A stretch of 64,000 bases of DNA, from assembly GCF_005153485.1 (NCBI RefSeq), contig NZ_CP039740.1:4033001-4097000 (forward strand), in the 5' to 3' direction. Of the stretch, positions 56,244 to 64,000 are shown piece by piece; position 1 is the stretch's first letter, and every line of letters begins with the position of its first letter. A program made the translations under genes and the position numbers. A model generated the notes under the pieces. The model did not search any database. It worked only from the letters and a program-made list of their open reading frames with translations, and was not told where the DNA came from. The stretch comes from Pseudolabrys sp. FHR47 (GTDB lineage Bacteria > Pseudomonadota > Alphaproteobacteria > Rhizobiales > Xanthobacteraceae).

Positions 56244-57182
56244 TCAGCCGCGAACGATGTTCTTCATGTCCGCCCGTCGGCCGTCGAGGAAACAGCGCAA
56301 ATTGTGGACGACGAGCGGCAGGACCTGCTCTGTGTAAACGTCGCTCATGCCGCCAATGCGCGGTGTCACAATCACATTCAGCATGTCCCAGAGCGGGCTG
56401 TCGGACGGCAGGGGTTCCGCTTCGAACACGTCGAGCGCGGCGCCGCCGATGCGGCCCTCCTGCAAGGCCTTGACCAGTTCCTTCTCATCCACCACCGGCC
56501 CACGCGCAAGATTAATGAGGATGCCGGTATTTTTCATCGCGCGGAGAACGTCCGCGTTGATCATGTGATGCGTCTGCGGCGAAAACGGGACAAGGACCAC
56601 CATGAAGTCCGCCTCCGCCGCCGCCTCTTCGAGACGGGCGCGGGGCAGCATCTTGTCGAAATGAGGCGCTTCCTTGCGCGCGTCGCTGATGCCAATGACG
56701 CGCATACCGAACGCCGCGCAGCGCAGCGCCAGATCCTCCGCGATCGGCCCGATGCCGACCAGCACCACTGTCTTTCCCCACAGCAGTTTTTGCGGCCAGC
56801 GCTCCCAGATGTGCCGCGCCTGGTTCCGCTGCATTTTCGGAAACTCCCGCGACAGAGAAATCATCGAGAGAAATGCCAGTTCGGACATCTGCGGCCCGTG
56901 AATGCCGCGGGCGGATGTGACCAGCACATCCGGCTTCAATCCCTTCAGGGTATCCACCTTGTCCGTACCCGCCGACATGGCGCAGATGTACCGAAGCTTC
57001 GGCATTCGTGCGATCAGATCGTCGGTCAAATCGTGCGCCATCGTGACCACGATATCGCAATCCTCGCATTGGCCGACAGCGCCGGCGGCATCCTTCGCGT
57101 CGCGCACATCCTCGTTGGGGAAGGCCTTCCTCACCGCGGCGGCATCGATATGAACGCCGTGGTCCATCACCAGTATCGGCAT
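56244..57182 (-). CDS. D-2-hydroxyacid dehydrogenase-like protein
   Basis: A 312-residue NAD(P)-dependent 2-hydroxyacid dehydrogenase family member. The nucleotide-binding motif is VLVGIGPIAEDLA. Catalytic Arg227 (NLARGPVVDE) and Glu256 (DVFEAEPLP) are present, but the acid/base His of TPHxxG is Arg275 (VTPRIGG). Relatives reduce glyoxylate or hydroxypyruvate; the change suggests a modified reaction. It follows malate synthase G on the same strand, which would fit handling of glyoxylate. Confidence 0.85.
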   Translation of the reverse strand: MPILVMDHGVHIDAAAVRKAFPNEDVRDAKDAAGAVGQCEDCDIVVTMAHDLTDDLIARMPKLRYICAMSAGTDKVDTLKGLKPDVLVTSARGIHGPQMSELAFLSMISLSREFPKMQRNQARHIWERWPQKLLWGKTVVLVGIGPIAEDLALRCAAFGMRVIGISDARKEAPHFDKMLPRARLEEAAAEADFMVVLVPFSPQTHHMINADVLRAMKNTGILINLARGPVVDEKELVKALQEGRIGGAALDVFEAEPLPSDSPLWDMLNVIVTPRIGGMSDVYTEQVLPLVVHNLRCFLDGRRADMKNIVRG

Positions 57183-57207
57183 CGGTTTTCTCCTAAAGCG
57201 TTCAGCG

Positions 57208-59385
57208 TCAGGCGCGCGGCGAATGAAGCCGCTTTGCTTCCCGTCGCAGGGCCGTCAAAACCCATTCGGTATATCCGTTGGGCTGCTGCCGACCCTTGAA
57301 GATCAGTTCGCACGCCGCCTTGAAGGCCGGCCCATCGAAAGCCGGAGCCATTGGACGGTAGTCGGGGTCGCCCGCGTTCTGGCGGTCGACCACGACCGCC
57401 ATGCGGCGCAGCGTCTCCATCACCTGCGCTCCGCTGGCGACGCCATGGTGCAGCCAGTTGGCGATGTGCTGGCTGGAGATGCGCAAGGTGGCGCGATCTT
57501 CCATGAGACCGACGTCGTGAATATCCGGCACTTTCGAGCAGCCGATACCCTGATCGACCCAGCGCACGACATAGCCGAGAATGCTTTGGCAGTTGTTGTC
57601 CAGTTCCTGTTGCACGGCTTCGGGCGCCCAGTTGGACTGCGACACCGGGATGGTCAGGATATCGGCGAGCGCGGCGCGCTTTTGGCCGATCAGTTCGCGC
57701 TGCCGCGCCGCCACATCGACCTGGTGGTAATGCAAGGCATGCAAGGTTGCCGCCGTCGGCGACGGCACCCAGGCCGTGTTGGCGCCGGCCTTCGGATGGC
57801 CGATCTTGTCGCGCAGCATGTCGGCCATCTTGTCGGGCATGGCCCACATGCCTTTGCCGATCTGCGCCTTGCCCGGCAGGCCGCAGGCGATGCCGATATC
57901 GACATTCCAGTCCTCATAGGCCTTGATCCAGGGGAGCCCCTTCATGTCGCCCTTGCGCACCATGGGACCAGCTTCCATCGAGGTGTGAATCTCGTCGCCG
58001 GTGCGGTCGAGGAAGCCCGTATTGATGAAGACGACCCGGTCCTGCGCCGCCGCGATGCAGTTCTTGAGGTTGACGGTCGTACGCCGCTCCTCGTCCATGA
58101 TGCCGATCTTCAATGTGAAACGCGGCAGCCCCAGCAGATCCTCGACACGCGCGAACAGCTCATTCGCGAAAGCGACTTCCTCCGGCCCATGCATCTTCGG
58201 CTTGACGATGTAGATCGATCCCGTTCGGCTGTTGCGGAACTCGGCGCCCGGCTTGAAATCGTGCATTCCGATCAGAGCGGTCACGGCGGCGTCGAGGATC
58301 GCCTCCGGTACTTCCCGGCCATCCTCGTCGAGCACGGCGTCGGTGTACATGTGATGCCCGACATTGCGCACGAACATCAGGCTGCGACCCTGCAGACGAA
58401 TGTCGTCGCCGCCCTTGCCTTTGTACAGCCGGTCCGGCTCGAGCTTGCGTTCCACGACGCGGCCGCTCTTTTCGAACGAAGCGGCCAGCGTGCCGTTCAT
58501 CAGGCCGAGCCAGTTCCGATAGACCGTCACTTTGTCGTCGGCATCGACAGCCGCGACACTGTCTTCCAGATCCATGATCGTGGTCACGGCCGCTTCGAGA
58601 ACGATATCGGCAATACCGGCCGGATCGCCGGCGGCGATCGGGCTGCTGCGGTCGATGGCGATCTCGACGTGCAAGCCGTTATGGCGCAACAGCACCGCCG
58701 ATGGCGCGGCCGGATTCCCGCGATAGCCGACGAACCTGTCGGCTTGCGCTAGGGGCACACGCGTACCGTCTTGCAATCCAACGATGAGTGCGCCCTGGTC
58801 CACCGTATAAGAAGTCGAATCGGCGTGGCTTCCCTGCTGCAGCGGCGCAACGATGTCGAGAATGCCGCGCGCATAGGCGATGACGCGGGCGCCGCGCACC
58901 GGATTATACCGCGCACCGCGTTCGGCGCCCTCATCTTCGGGAGTCGCATCCGTTCCGTACAAGGCATCGTAAAGGCTGCCCCACCGCGCATTGGCGGCAT
59001 TCAGTGCGTAGCGCGCATTGGACAGCGGCACGACGAGTTGAGGACCCGCGGTCGCCGCGATCTCCTCATCGACCTTGGTCGTCCTGATAACGAAGTCGTC
59101 GACTTCGGGGACAAGATAACCGATCTCTCGCAAGAACCGATCATAGTCGGCCTGATCGAGCGGCCGCCCGCGCCGTTCGCCATGCCATGCGTCGATCTTG
59201 GCCTGCAACTCGTCGCGCCGTTTAAGCAGCGCGTGGTTGCGAGAGGCCAGTTCCTTGAGCAGCGTCGCGAAATCGGACCAGAACGCATCGGGCGTAAGCG
59301 CGGTGCCCGGCAATGCCTCACGCGCGATGAACTCATAGAGAGCCGTTGCAACGCGCAGTCCGGCCACAGTCGTGCGGTCAGTCAT
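57208..59385 (-). CDS. glcB: Malate synthase G
   Basis: A 725-residue enzyme (E. coli GlcB is 723) condensing glyoxylate with acetyl-CoA to malate. Diagnostic stretches are [68 protein letters not shown] and [15 protein letters not shown]. The ATG giving [10 protein letters not shown] was chosen over a long upstream extension. Together with the dehydrogenase next door it suggests that the cluster's substrate yields glyoxylate or glycolate. Confidence 0.95.
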   Translation of the reverse strand: MTDRTTVAGLRVATALYEFIAREALPGTALTPDAFWSDFATLLKELASRNHALLKRRDELQAKIDAWHGERRGRPLDQADYDRFLREIGYLVPEVDDFVIRTTKVDEEIAATAGPQLVVPLSNARYALNAANARWGSLYDALYGTDATPEDEGAERGARYNPVRGARVIAYARGILDIVAPLQQGSHADSTSYTVDQGALIVGLQDGTRVPLAQADRFVGYRGNPAAPSAVLLRHNGLHVEIAIDRSSPIAAGDPAGIADIVLEAAVTTIMDLEDSVAAVDADDKVTVYRNWLGLMNGTLAASFEKSGRVVERKLEPDRLYKGKGGDDIRLQGRSLMFVRNVGHHMYTDAVLDEDGREVPEAILDAAVTALIGMHDFKPGAEFRNSRTGSIYIVKPKMHGPEEVAFANELFARVEDLLGLPRFTLKIGIMDEERRTTVNLKNCIAAAQDRVVFINTGFLDRTGDEIHTSMEAGPMVRKGDMKGLPWIKAYEDWNVDIGIACGLPGKAQIGKGMWAMPDKMADMLRDKIGHPKAGANTAWVPSPTAATLHALHYHQVDVAARQRELIGQKRAALADILTIPVSQSNWAPEAVQQELDNNCQSILGYVVRWVDQGIGCSKVPDIHDVGLMEDRATLRISSQHIANWLHHGVASGAQVMETLRRMAVVVDRQNAGDPDYRPMAPAFDGPAFKAACELIFKGRQQPNGYTEWVLTALRREAKRLHSPRA

Positions 59386-59431
59386 GCACCCAAACCATTC
59401 TTTCCACGTGCGGGAACCGCCAAGAGGCGGA

Positions 59432-60625
59432 CTATTCCACTTCGAAAATCTTCTTCGGCGTCGCGTGCAAACAATCGCCGGGCCCATCGGTTCCGATGAT
59501 GTAATTGTCGCAGATGACAGCGAAGATAGAGGGCGTCTCGTAGCCCGGATGCACGGCAAGGCACATGCCGGCCTGGAGCGCCATGCTTTCGTCCGACCGG
59601 ATCAGCGGCCGCTCGACCATATCGTAGCCTTGACCGTGGGCATAAAGCCGCAATTCCGGCGGCAATCCGCGCGCGGTCATGTATTCGTTGTGTTTGGCGT
59701 GGATGTCGCGGCACAAAGTGCCCGGCTTCATCAGTCCAAGTGTGTGTTGCTGCGCTTCACGCACGGCTTCGAAACCGTCCTTCAACTCGTTCGACGCGGT
59801 GCCGAGCACAATGGTGCGCGCGATCTCGGCGTAAAAGCCGCCCGGACCGTTGACTTCGATCAAAAGGGAGAGATGGTCGCCTTTCTCCAGCGTCCGCCCT
59901 TGCATGTAACGTGGCAGGAACGACGATCGGGTGCCGACGGGCGCTGAGCCGCCGAGGAAAATTCCCTGTTCGCTGCCGAGGCGCTGCCCCTCTTGCTGAG
60001 CGAAAGCCGTAACGTCGACATCGCGCAGCCCGGGCTTGATGTAGCCGAGAACCCGCGCGAAGATTTCGTCCTGCACCGCCGTCGCACGGCGGATCAGCGC
60101 GATTTCTTCCTCGCTCTTGATCGCCTTGATGGCGTCCACCAGGTCGGTGGCGTCGACGAAGGCGGTCCCCGCGAGGCCGTTTTCCAGGCAAGTTACAAAG
60201 GCATGCGGCAATGCTCCTTTGCCGACCCAGCCGACGGTCCCGTAACCGCGAGGCTTCAGCGCGTTGAGCGCAAGCCGCGCATCGTCCTCATGCGTGAAAT
60301 TGATCGACAGGAACGACGGCGTGAACAGCATGTCGCCGACGCCCCGATGCAGGCGATCGCCATCGAGCTTGCGGGTACCGCCGGTCTGCCCCATTTCGAC
60401 GACGGTCATTGAATCGTCGGCGTGGAATATGACCGTGCGCGGATATCCGTTGTTGGCCGGCAGGTCGGTGAACCACTTGACGTAACCGCCGAGCCAATCG
60501 TTCGTCGATTGCATGACCAGCGCATCGATGCCGCGGTCCCGCATGGCGCGCCTGACGGCGCTCCAGCGACGTTCGAGCTCGGCGTCGGAAATGCGGGTCA
60601 GAACTCGTTCATGAGGCGCGGTCAT
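59432..60625 (-). CDS. M24-fold protein, creatinase-like, metal ligands mostly absent
   Basis: A 397-residue protein with the two-domain aminopeptidase P/creatinase architecture. The N-terminal domain starts [19 protein letters not shown]. In the C-terminal pita-bread domain the metal positions of true peptidases are changed: the Asp pair reads [16 protein letters not shown], the second Glu region reads [10 protein letters not shown], and the last reads [10 protein letters not shown]. The His in [12 protein letters not shown] remains. It therefore resembles creatinase-type hydrolases acting on C-N bonds of small molecules more than Xaa-Pro peptidases. Same strand as malate synthase and the TRAP importer. 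Confidence 0.82.
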   Translation of the reverse strand: MTAPHERVLTRISDAELERRWSAVRRAMRDRGIDALVMQSTNDWLGGYVKWFTDLPANNGYPRTVIFHADDSMTVVEMGQTGGTRKLDGDRLHRGVGDMLFTPSFLSINFTHEDDARLALNALKPRGYGTVGWVGKGALPHAFVTCLENGLAGTAFVDATDLVDAIKAIKSEEEIALIRRATAVQDEIFARVLGYIKPGLRDVDVTAFAQQEGQRLGSEQGIFLGGSAPVGTRSSFLPRYMQGRTLEKGDHLSLLIEVNGPGGFYAEIARTIVLGTASNELKDGFEAVREAQQHTLGLMKPGTLCRDIHAKHNEYMTARGLPPELRLYAHGQGYDMVERPLIRSDESMALQAGMCLAVHPGYETPSIFAVICDNYIIGTDGPGDCLHATPKKIFEVE

Positions 60626-60686
60626 CGCCGTTCTCCCGGACTGACTGGTTGGATGAAGGCTATAGGCAAACGTCAGATCGTTGCGG

Positions 60687-61991
60687 TCAGCGGTAGAGAT
60701 ACTTCGGCAGCCAGAGCGCGATATCCGGAAAAATGAAGAGCAGCACGATGAGGGCGAACGGCGCCACCAGGAACGGCAGGATGCCGCGATAGACGTCGAC
60801 CAGCCGCACATCCGGCGCCTGCGCCTGGATGACGAAAAGGTTCATGCCGACCGGCGGATGGATCAGGCCAAGCTCGACAACGATCACGACGATGATCGAG
60901 AACCAGACCGGGTCGTAGCCATAACTCATGACAATCGGCAAAAACACCGGCACGGTGATGAGCACCATGCCGATACCTTCGAGAAAACAGCCCATCACGA
61001 TATAGGCGACAATAATCAGGCCCATCACGACCAGAGGCGGCAACGACCAGCTCTTGGCGAAGTTGATGAAGACTTCGGGCAAGTGGGTTTGCACAATGAA
61101 GGTCGAGAAAAGGTTGGCGCCGATGACGATGACGAACAGCAAGCCGGAGGTCACAACCGACGTCTCGATCGAGCCGAGCAATTTCTTGCCGCCGATACGC
61201 CGGCCGAGCACGCCAATGGCGATTGCTCCAAACGCGCCAACCGCCGCCGCCTCGGTCGGACTGAATATACCGGCATAGATACCGCCGATCGATACGACAA
61301 AAAGTGCAATAAACTGCCACGGCCCCGATAAAGCAGTCAGCTTTTCGCGCAGCGGCACCGACTTTGGCGCGGGAGCGTAATCTGACTTTATCCGGACCAT
61401 CACCATTGCGACCAGGGCGTAAAGCGCGGTCAGTACGAGCCCCGGGATCAACGCCGCGGCAAAAAGCTTGGGAACGGATTGCTCGGCAATCGATGCATAG
61501 ATGACCAGAATGATCGAGGGCGGAATCAAAATGCCCAAACTACCGCCGGCGGCGATCGAACCGGTTGACAAGCGATCATCATAGCCGGCCGTGCGCATTT
61601 CGGGCAGTGCGATTCGCGAGATGGTCGCCGCGGTCGCGACCGACGAACCGCATACGGCGCCGAAACAAGCCGACGCCGCGATCGCGGCGATCGACAAGCC
61701 GCCGCGTACCCCGGATAGAATTCTTTGCGCCGCGATGAACAGTTCGGCCGACAAACGCGTGCCGGACGCCACCTCACCCATCAGGACAAAGAGCGGGATG
61801 ACCGACAGTGTATAAGCTGACGCCGTATCGAAAGGCGTCGTTCCGGTAATGGCAAGGGCACTTTGCCAACCGGACACGAGGCCGCAGCCGACGAAGCCGA
61901 CCAAAGCGAGGCTGGCCCAGACCGGAACGCGAACAAAGAGAAGGGTAAAGAGGATAACGATCCCCAACCCGCCAATGGCTTGACTGCTCAT
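60687..61991 (-). CDS. TRAP transporter large permease (DctM family), second system
   Basis: A 434-residue permease with conserved SACFGAVCGSSVATAATI, IAAGGSLGILIPPSIILVIY and LGLIHPPVGMNLFVIQ. It starts MSSQAIGGLGIVILF, overlapping the small permease stop as ATGA. It belongs to a TRAP operon with genes at 61988-62506 and 62561-63571. Confidence 0.92.
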   Translation of the reverse strand: MSSQAIGGLGIVILFTLLFVRVPVWASLALVGFVGCGLVSGWQSALAITGTTPFDTASAYTLSVIPLFVLMGEVASGTRLSAELFIAAQRILSGVRGGLSIAAIAASACFGAVCGSSVATAATISRIALPEMRTAGYDDRLSTGSIAAGGSLGILIPPSIILVIYASIAEQSVPKLFAAALIPGLVLTALYALVAMVMVRIKSDYAPAPKSVPLREKLTALSGPWQFIALFVVSIGGIYAGIFSPTEAAAVGAFGAIAIGVLGRRIGGKKLLGSIETSVVTSGLLFVIVIGANLFSTFIVQTHLPEVFINFAKSWSLPPLVVMGLIIVAYIVMGCFLEGIGMVLITVPVFLPIVMSYGYDPVWFSIIVVIVVELGLIHPPVGMNLFVIQAQAPDVRLVDVYRGILPFLVAPFALIVLLFIFPDIALWLPKYLYR

Positions 61992-62506
61992 AGCTTGTGT
62001 CCGGTGTCCTGATCGCGCCAAGACCTGAGGAAGATCGCGCCCAACGCACAGACAATGGTGCCGAACAGGCCGGCAAACATGACGATCCATAATGCCCAGA
62101 GCGGCAATGCCAATTGCAGCTTGCGCTCGCCGGATTCGAACGCCTGCAGCGCCGGAACGATCGCGGCGTAGCTGAAAATGAAAAGCAGCGCGAGCGAGAC
62201 AAGATCGCTTAATGTCACGAGCACACGTCTGACCTGAGGGCTGATTGCCGTGTCGATCAGGTCGATGACGATATTTGCCCTGGCTAGAAAGATCGGCGCC
62301 ATGCTGTTGAAAACAAAGACCACCAGCATGGCCTCCGTGAAGTCGTAGGCGCCCCGAACGGGATTGTTGAAGACGTAGCGCATGAAGACATCGGCAACCG
62401 TCACCAACATCATGGCGATAATCGCGAAGCCCGCCAGCCAGAGCTGTATACGGCCGAGAACGGCCACGACATCGCGCTGAGGCTTGATCACGGTTGCGTC
62501 AGACAT
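61988..62506 (-). CDS. TRAP transporter small permease (DctQ family), second system
   Basis: A 172-residue four-helix membrane protein with VADVFMRYVFNNPVRGAYDF, typical of DctQ, and helices such as LVTLSDLVSLALLFIFSYA. The ATG with GGAGG six bases upstream was chosen over one seven codons earlier. A hairpin lies between it and the binding-protein gene. Confidence 0.88.
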   Translation of the reverse strand: MSDATVIKPQRDVVAVLGRIQLWLAGFAIIAMMLVTVADVFMRYVFNNPVRGAYDFTEAMLVVFVFNSMAPIFLARANIVIDLIDTAISPQVRRVLVTLSDLVSLALLFIFSYAAIVPALQAFESGERKLQLALPLWALWIVMFAGLFGTIVCALGAIFLRSWRDQDTGHKL

Positions 62507-62516
62507 TCGGGCCTCC

Positions 62517-62545
62517 ACGTGCCGCACACTGTGGGTGCGGCACGT
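62517..62545 (-). other. Intercistronic hairpin after the second DctP gene
   Basis: An 11-base-pair perfect stem (ACGTGCCGCAC and complement, 7-base loop) 15 bases past the DctP stop and upstream of the DctQ start. No T run follows in the transcribed direction. Its place matches the hairpin at 53816-53840 in the other TRAP operon. Confidence 0.6.
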
Positions 62546-62560
62546 TTGGTTTCTACAAAA

Positions 62561-63571
62561 CTACTTCAGGTATTCTTGATAGAAGGCCCGCGCCGGCAGC
62601 CCCTTACGTTCGGCATCGGCCAAAGCAGCCTCGATCTGCGGCGCAACCAGCGTCTTGAACTTCTGCAGTTCGGGCGCGGGCAGCGTACTCACCTTGACGC
62701 CCTTGGCCATCATGCTGTTTTTGCCTTCAACTTCCGCTTGATCCCAAAGCGCGCCGAAAGCCTGCGCCGCGTCCGGGCCGGTCGACTTGTCGATCAGCGA
62801 TTTCAATTCCGGCGGCAGCGAGTTGTATTTGGCCTGGTTCATGACCATCGCGAAAGTCGCGGAGCTGATGCCGGGCTCAAGCGAATACTTGACGACCGTA
62901 CCAAGGCCAAAACTGTTAGCCCCCTCGAACGGGAACGTGGCGGCCTCGACGATGCCCTTGGAGAGCGCGTCCTGCGTTTCCGGCGGAGGCACCGGGACCG
63001 GAACGCCGCCGACAGCATCGATGACGTTCTTCAGCTGAATGCCAAGGAAACGAATCTTCATTCCCTTCAGATCGTCGACCTTGTTGACCGGAGGGATGGA
63101 ATGGACCTTCAGCGGCGACGTCACAGCGACAAAAAGGATGTGCAGGCCCTGATGTTCTTTAGCGAGATACTTGCCGCTCAGTTCGGTGGCGCGACGCGAC
63201 ATCATTTCACTGGTCGCGCCTACCGTCGGCGCGGCAAAAGGCAGGCTCATCAGCTCGGTCAGCGGATAGCGGCCCGGGGTCCCACCATGCGTGGAGAATG
63301 CGATGTCGACCACGCCGTTACGCGCGGAGTCGAACTGCCGGTTGGCGCCGCCGCCGAGCTGACCCGCCGGATAGATTTGGAATTTCAGCTTCCCGCCGGA
63401 CTCTTTTTCCAGCTTCTCGGCCCACGCCGTCGCGAATTTATGAAATGTGTGGTTCGGCGGAACGAAATGCGAAATCTTCAGTTCGACGGTCTGAGCGTTC
63501 GCGGCCCCGATCGAAGCGATGGCGAGCGCCACTGCGGCAATCGGTTTGATAATCGCGCGTATGTGGATCAT
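62561..63571 (-). CDS. TRAP transporter substrate-binding protein (DctP family), second system
   Basis: A 336-residue periplasmic protein with signal peptide IAAVALAIASIGAANAQ. Family features are VELKISHFVPPNHTFHK, the conserved Arg in DLKGMKIRFLG and EKESGGKLKFQIYPAGQLGG. Ligand unknown; the neighbours (creatinase-like hydrolase, malate synthase, hydroxyacid dehydrogenase) suggest a small nitrogenous or hydroxy acid. It is divergent from an IclR-type regulator. Confidence 0.92.
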   Translation of the reverse strand: MIHIRAIIKPIAAVALAIASIGAANAQTVELKISHFVPPNHTFHKFATAWAEKLEKESGGKLKFQIYPAGQLGGGANRQFDSARNGVVDIAFSTHGGTPGRYPLTELMSLPFAAPTVGATSEMMSRRATELSGKYLAKEHQGLHILFVAVTSPLKVHSIPPVNKVDDLKGMKIRFLGIQLKNVIDAVGGVPVPVPPPETQDALSKGIVEAATFPFEGANSFGLGTVVKYSLEPGISSATFAMVMNQAKYNSLPPELKSLIDKSTGPDAAQAFGALWDQAEVEGKNSMMAKGVKVSTLPAPELQKFKTLVAPQIEAALADAERKGLPARAFYQEYLK

Positions 63572-63724
63572 CTACTCACTCCCTATGTTTCACGCCATTC
63601 CTTGAATGGAACAGTCTTGTGCGAACCTGCGCTCGGCGCCTCGACCGACAACCGAACGCCATCTCACAGCGTCAGATGCCGACCCTTTCCTACGCTTGAG
63701 GATACGGGCGCGACAGCTATGTAT

Positions 63725-63754
63725 CATAATGTGGTTTTAGGGTATTGCATTATG
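63725..63754. promoter_or_regulatory. Inverted repeat CATAATG/CATTATG, candidate IclR operator
   Basis: Two perfect 7-base arms with a 16-base spacer in the A+T-rich gap between the second TRAP operon and the divergent IclR gene. The location suits a shared operator; assignment to the IclR protein is inference. Confidence 0.45.
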
Positions 63755-63840
63755 AGTTGCTTTGCAAGTTGCGTTGCGACTCTGGTGTCCCATATGGTGA
63801 GCCACCAAGCGTCTGCGATTGAAATGAAACGGATTTGAAA

Positions 63841-64000
63841 TGAAAAAAAAGACAGTTCTGAAAGACACCACCGATAAAAGCCCGGTCCAGGTTATCGCAC
63901 GCGCGATCTCAATCCTACGATCGCTTGAGGATCAGCCGTCCGGTCTCAGCTTGGGCGAAATCGCGGCTCGCGTCCATCTTGCACGCTCGACGGTGCAGCG
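63841..64000 (+). CDS. IclR-family transcriptional regulator (partial, 5' end only)
   Basis: 53 codons are visible before the window ends. The sequence PVQVIARAISILRSLEDQ followed by LSLGEIAARVHLARSTVQR is the winged-helix domain of IclR regulators. It reads away from the TRAP/malate synthase block, which it probably controls. The start follows a poor ribosome site, ATTTGAA, and could lie further downstream. Confidence 0.82.

Noticed and set aside
1..64000. CRISPR arrays, insertion sequences, prophage or integrase genes
   Set aside because: No direct-repeat/spacer pattern, transposase, integrase or phage structural gene was seen. selC often serves as an integration site, but no integrase or attachment-site duplication is visible next to it.

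Overview
The window is a high-GC, densely packed chromosomal segment with no phage, insertion sequence or CRISPR array. Rhizobiales-type (Hyphomicrobiales) Alphaproteobacteria are the best guess, from protein style (LivFGHM and TRAP uptake systems, imelysin/di-heme cluster, ribbon-helix-helix protein, anthraniloyl-CoA monooxygenase) and from small palindromic intergenic elements of the kind common in Bradyrhizobium and Rhodopseudomonas relatives. No species can be named from the sequence alone.

Layout. (1) 1-7.1 kb, minus strand: an aromatic acyl-CoA operon, probably anthranilate (2-aminobenzoate) degradation by the aerobic CoA route: CoA ligase (cut by the window edge), acyl-CoA dehydrogenase, enoyl-CoA hydratase, MarR regulator, SDR, and the two-domain anthraniloyl-CoA monooxygenase/reductase. 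(2) 7.2-15.9 kb: a PhzS-like flavin monooxygenase, a cupin, a complete LivKHMGF-type ABC importer and another enoyl-CoA hydratase. A near-identical inverted repeat in the control regions of both blocks suggests one regulon under the MarR protein. (3) 16.0-32.7 kb: a complete selenocysteine locus. It holds selB, the selenocysteine tRNA (selC) lying inside the 3' end of the selB frame, selA, fdhE, and formate dehydrogenase fdoGHI with an in-frame UGA and a textbook SECIS hairpin. On the flanks are a TusA-like protein, a NifS-like desulfurase/selenocysteine lyase and selD on one side, and a lipoyl GcvH-like protein, a DsrE-like protein and two unknown proteins on the other. Together they look like a selenium acquisition, delivery and decoding island.

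(4) 32.8-40.2 kb: a decayed winged-helix/TPR gene, a ribbon-helix-helix protein, then a four-gene exported operon of an NlpC/P60-like protein, a trypsin homologue that lost its catalytic serine, an intact trypsin-like protease and a tandem double protease. (5) 40.3-45.4 kb: DUF1513, imelysin, di-heme oxidoreductase, imelysin (an iron-type periplasmic cluster). (6) 45.9-50.3 kb: a cobalamin riboswitch in front of nrdA and an nrdB whose metal-site residues are those of class Ic (Phe for the radical Tyr, Glu for the first Asp ligand). (7) 50.3-56.2 kb: shikimate/quinate dehydrogenase-like enzyme, twin GntR regulators, a TRAP importer and a divergent AroQ-family protein, with a shared candidate operator. 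(8) 56.2-64 kb: D-2-hydroxyacid dehydrogenase-like protein, malate synthase G, a creatinase-type M24 protein, a second TRAP importer and the start of a divergent IclR regulator.

The most promising material for something undescribed is the selenium locus (selC nested in selB, plus the TusA/DsrE/lipoyl-protein/NifS set) and the exported protease operon.
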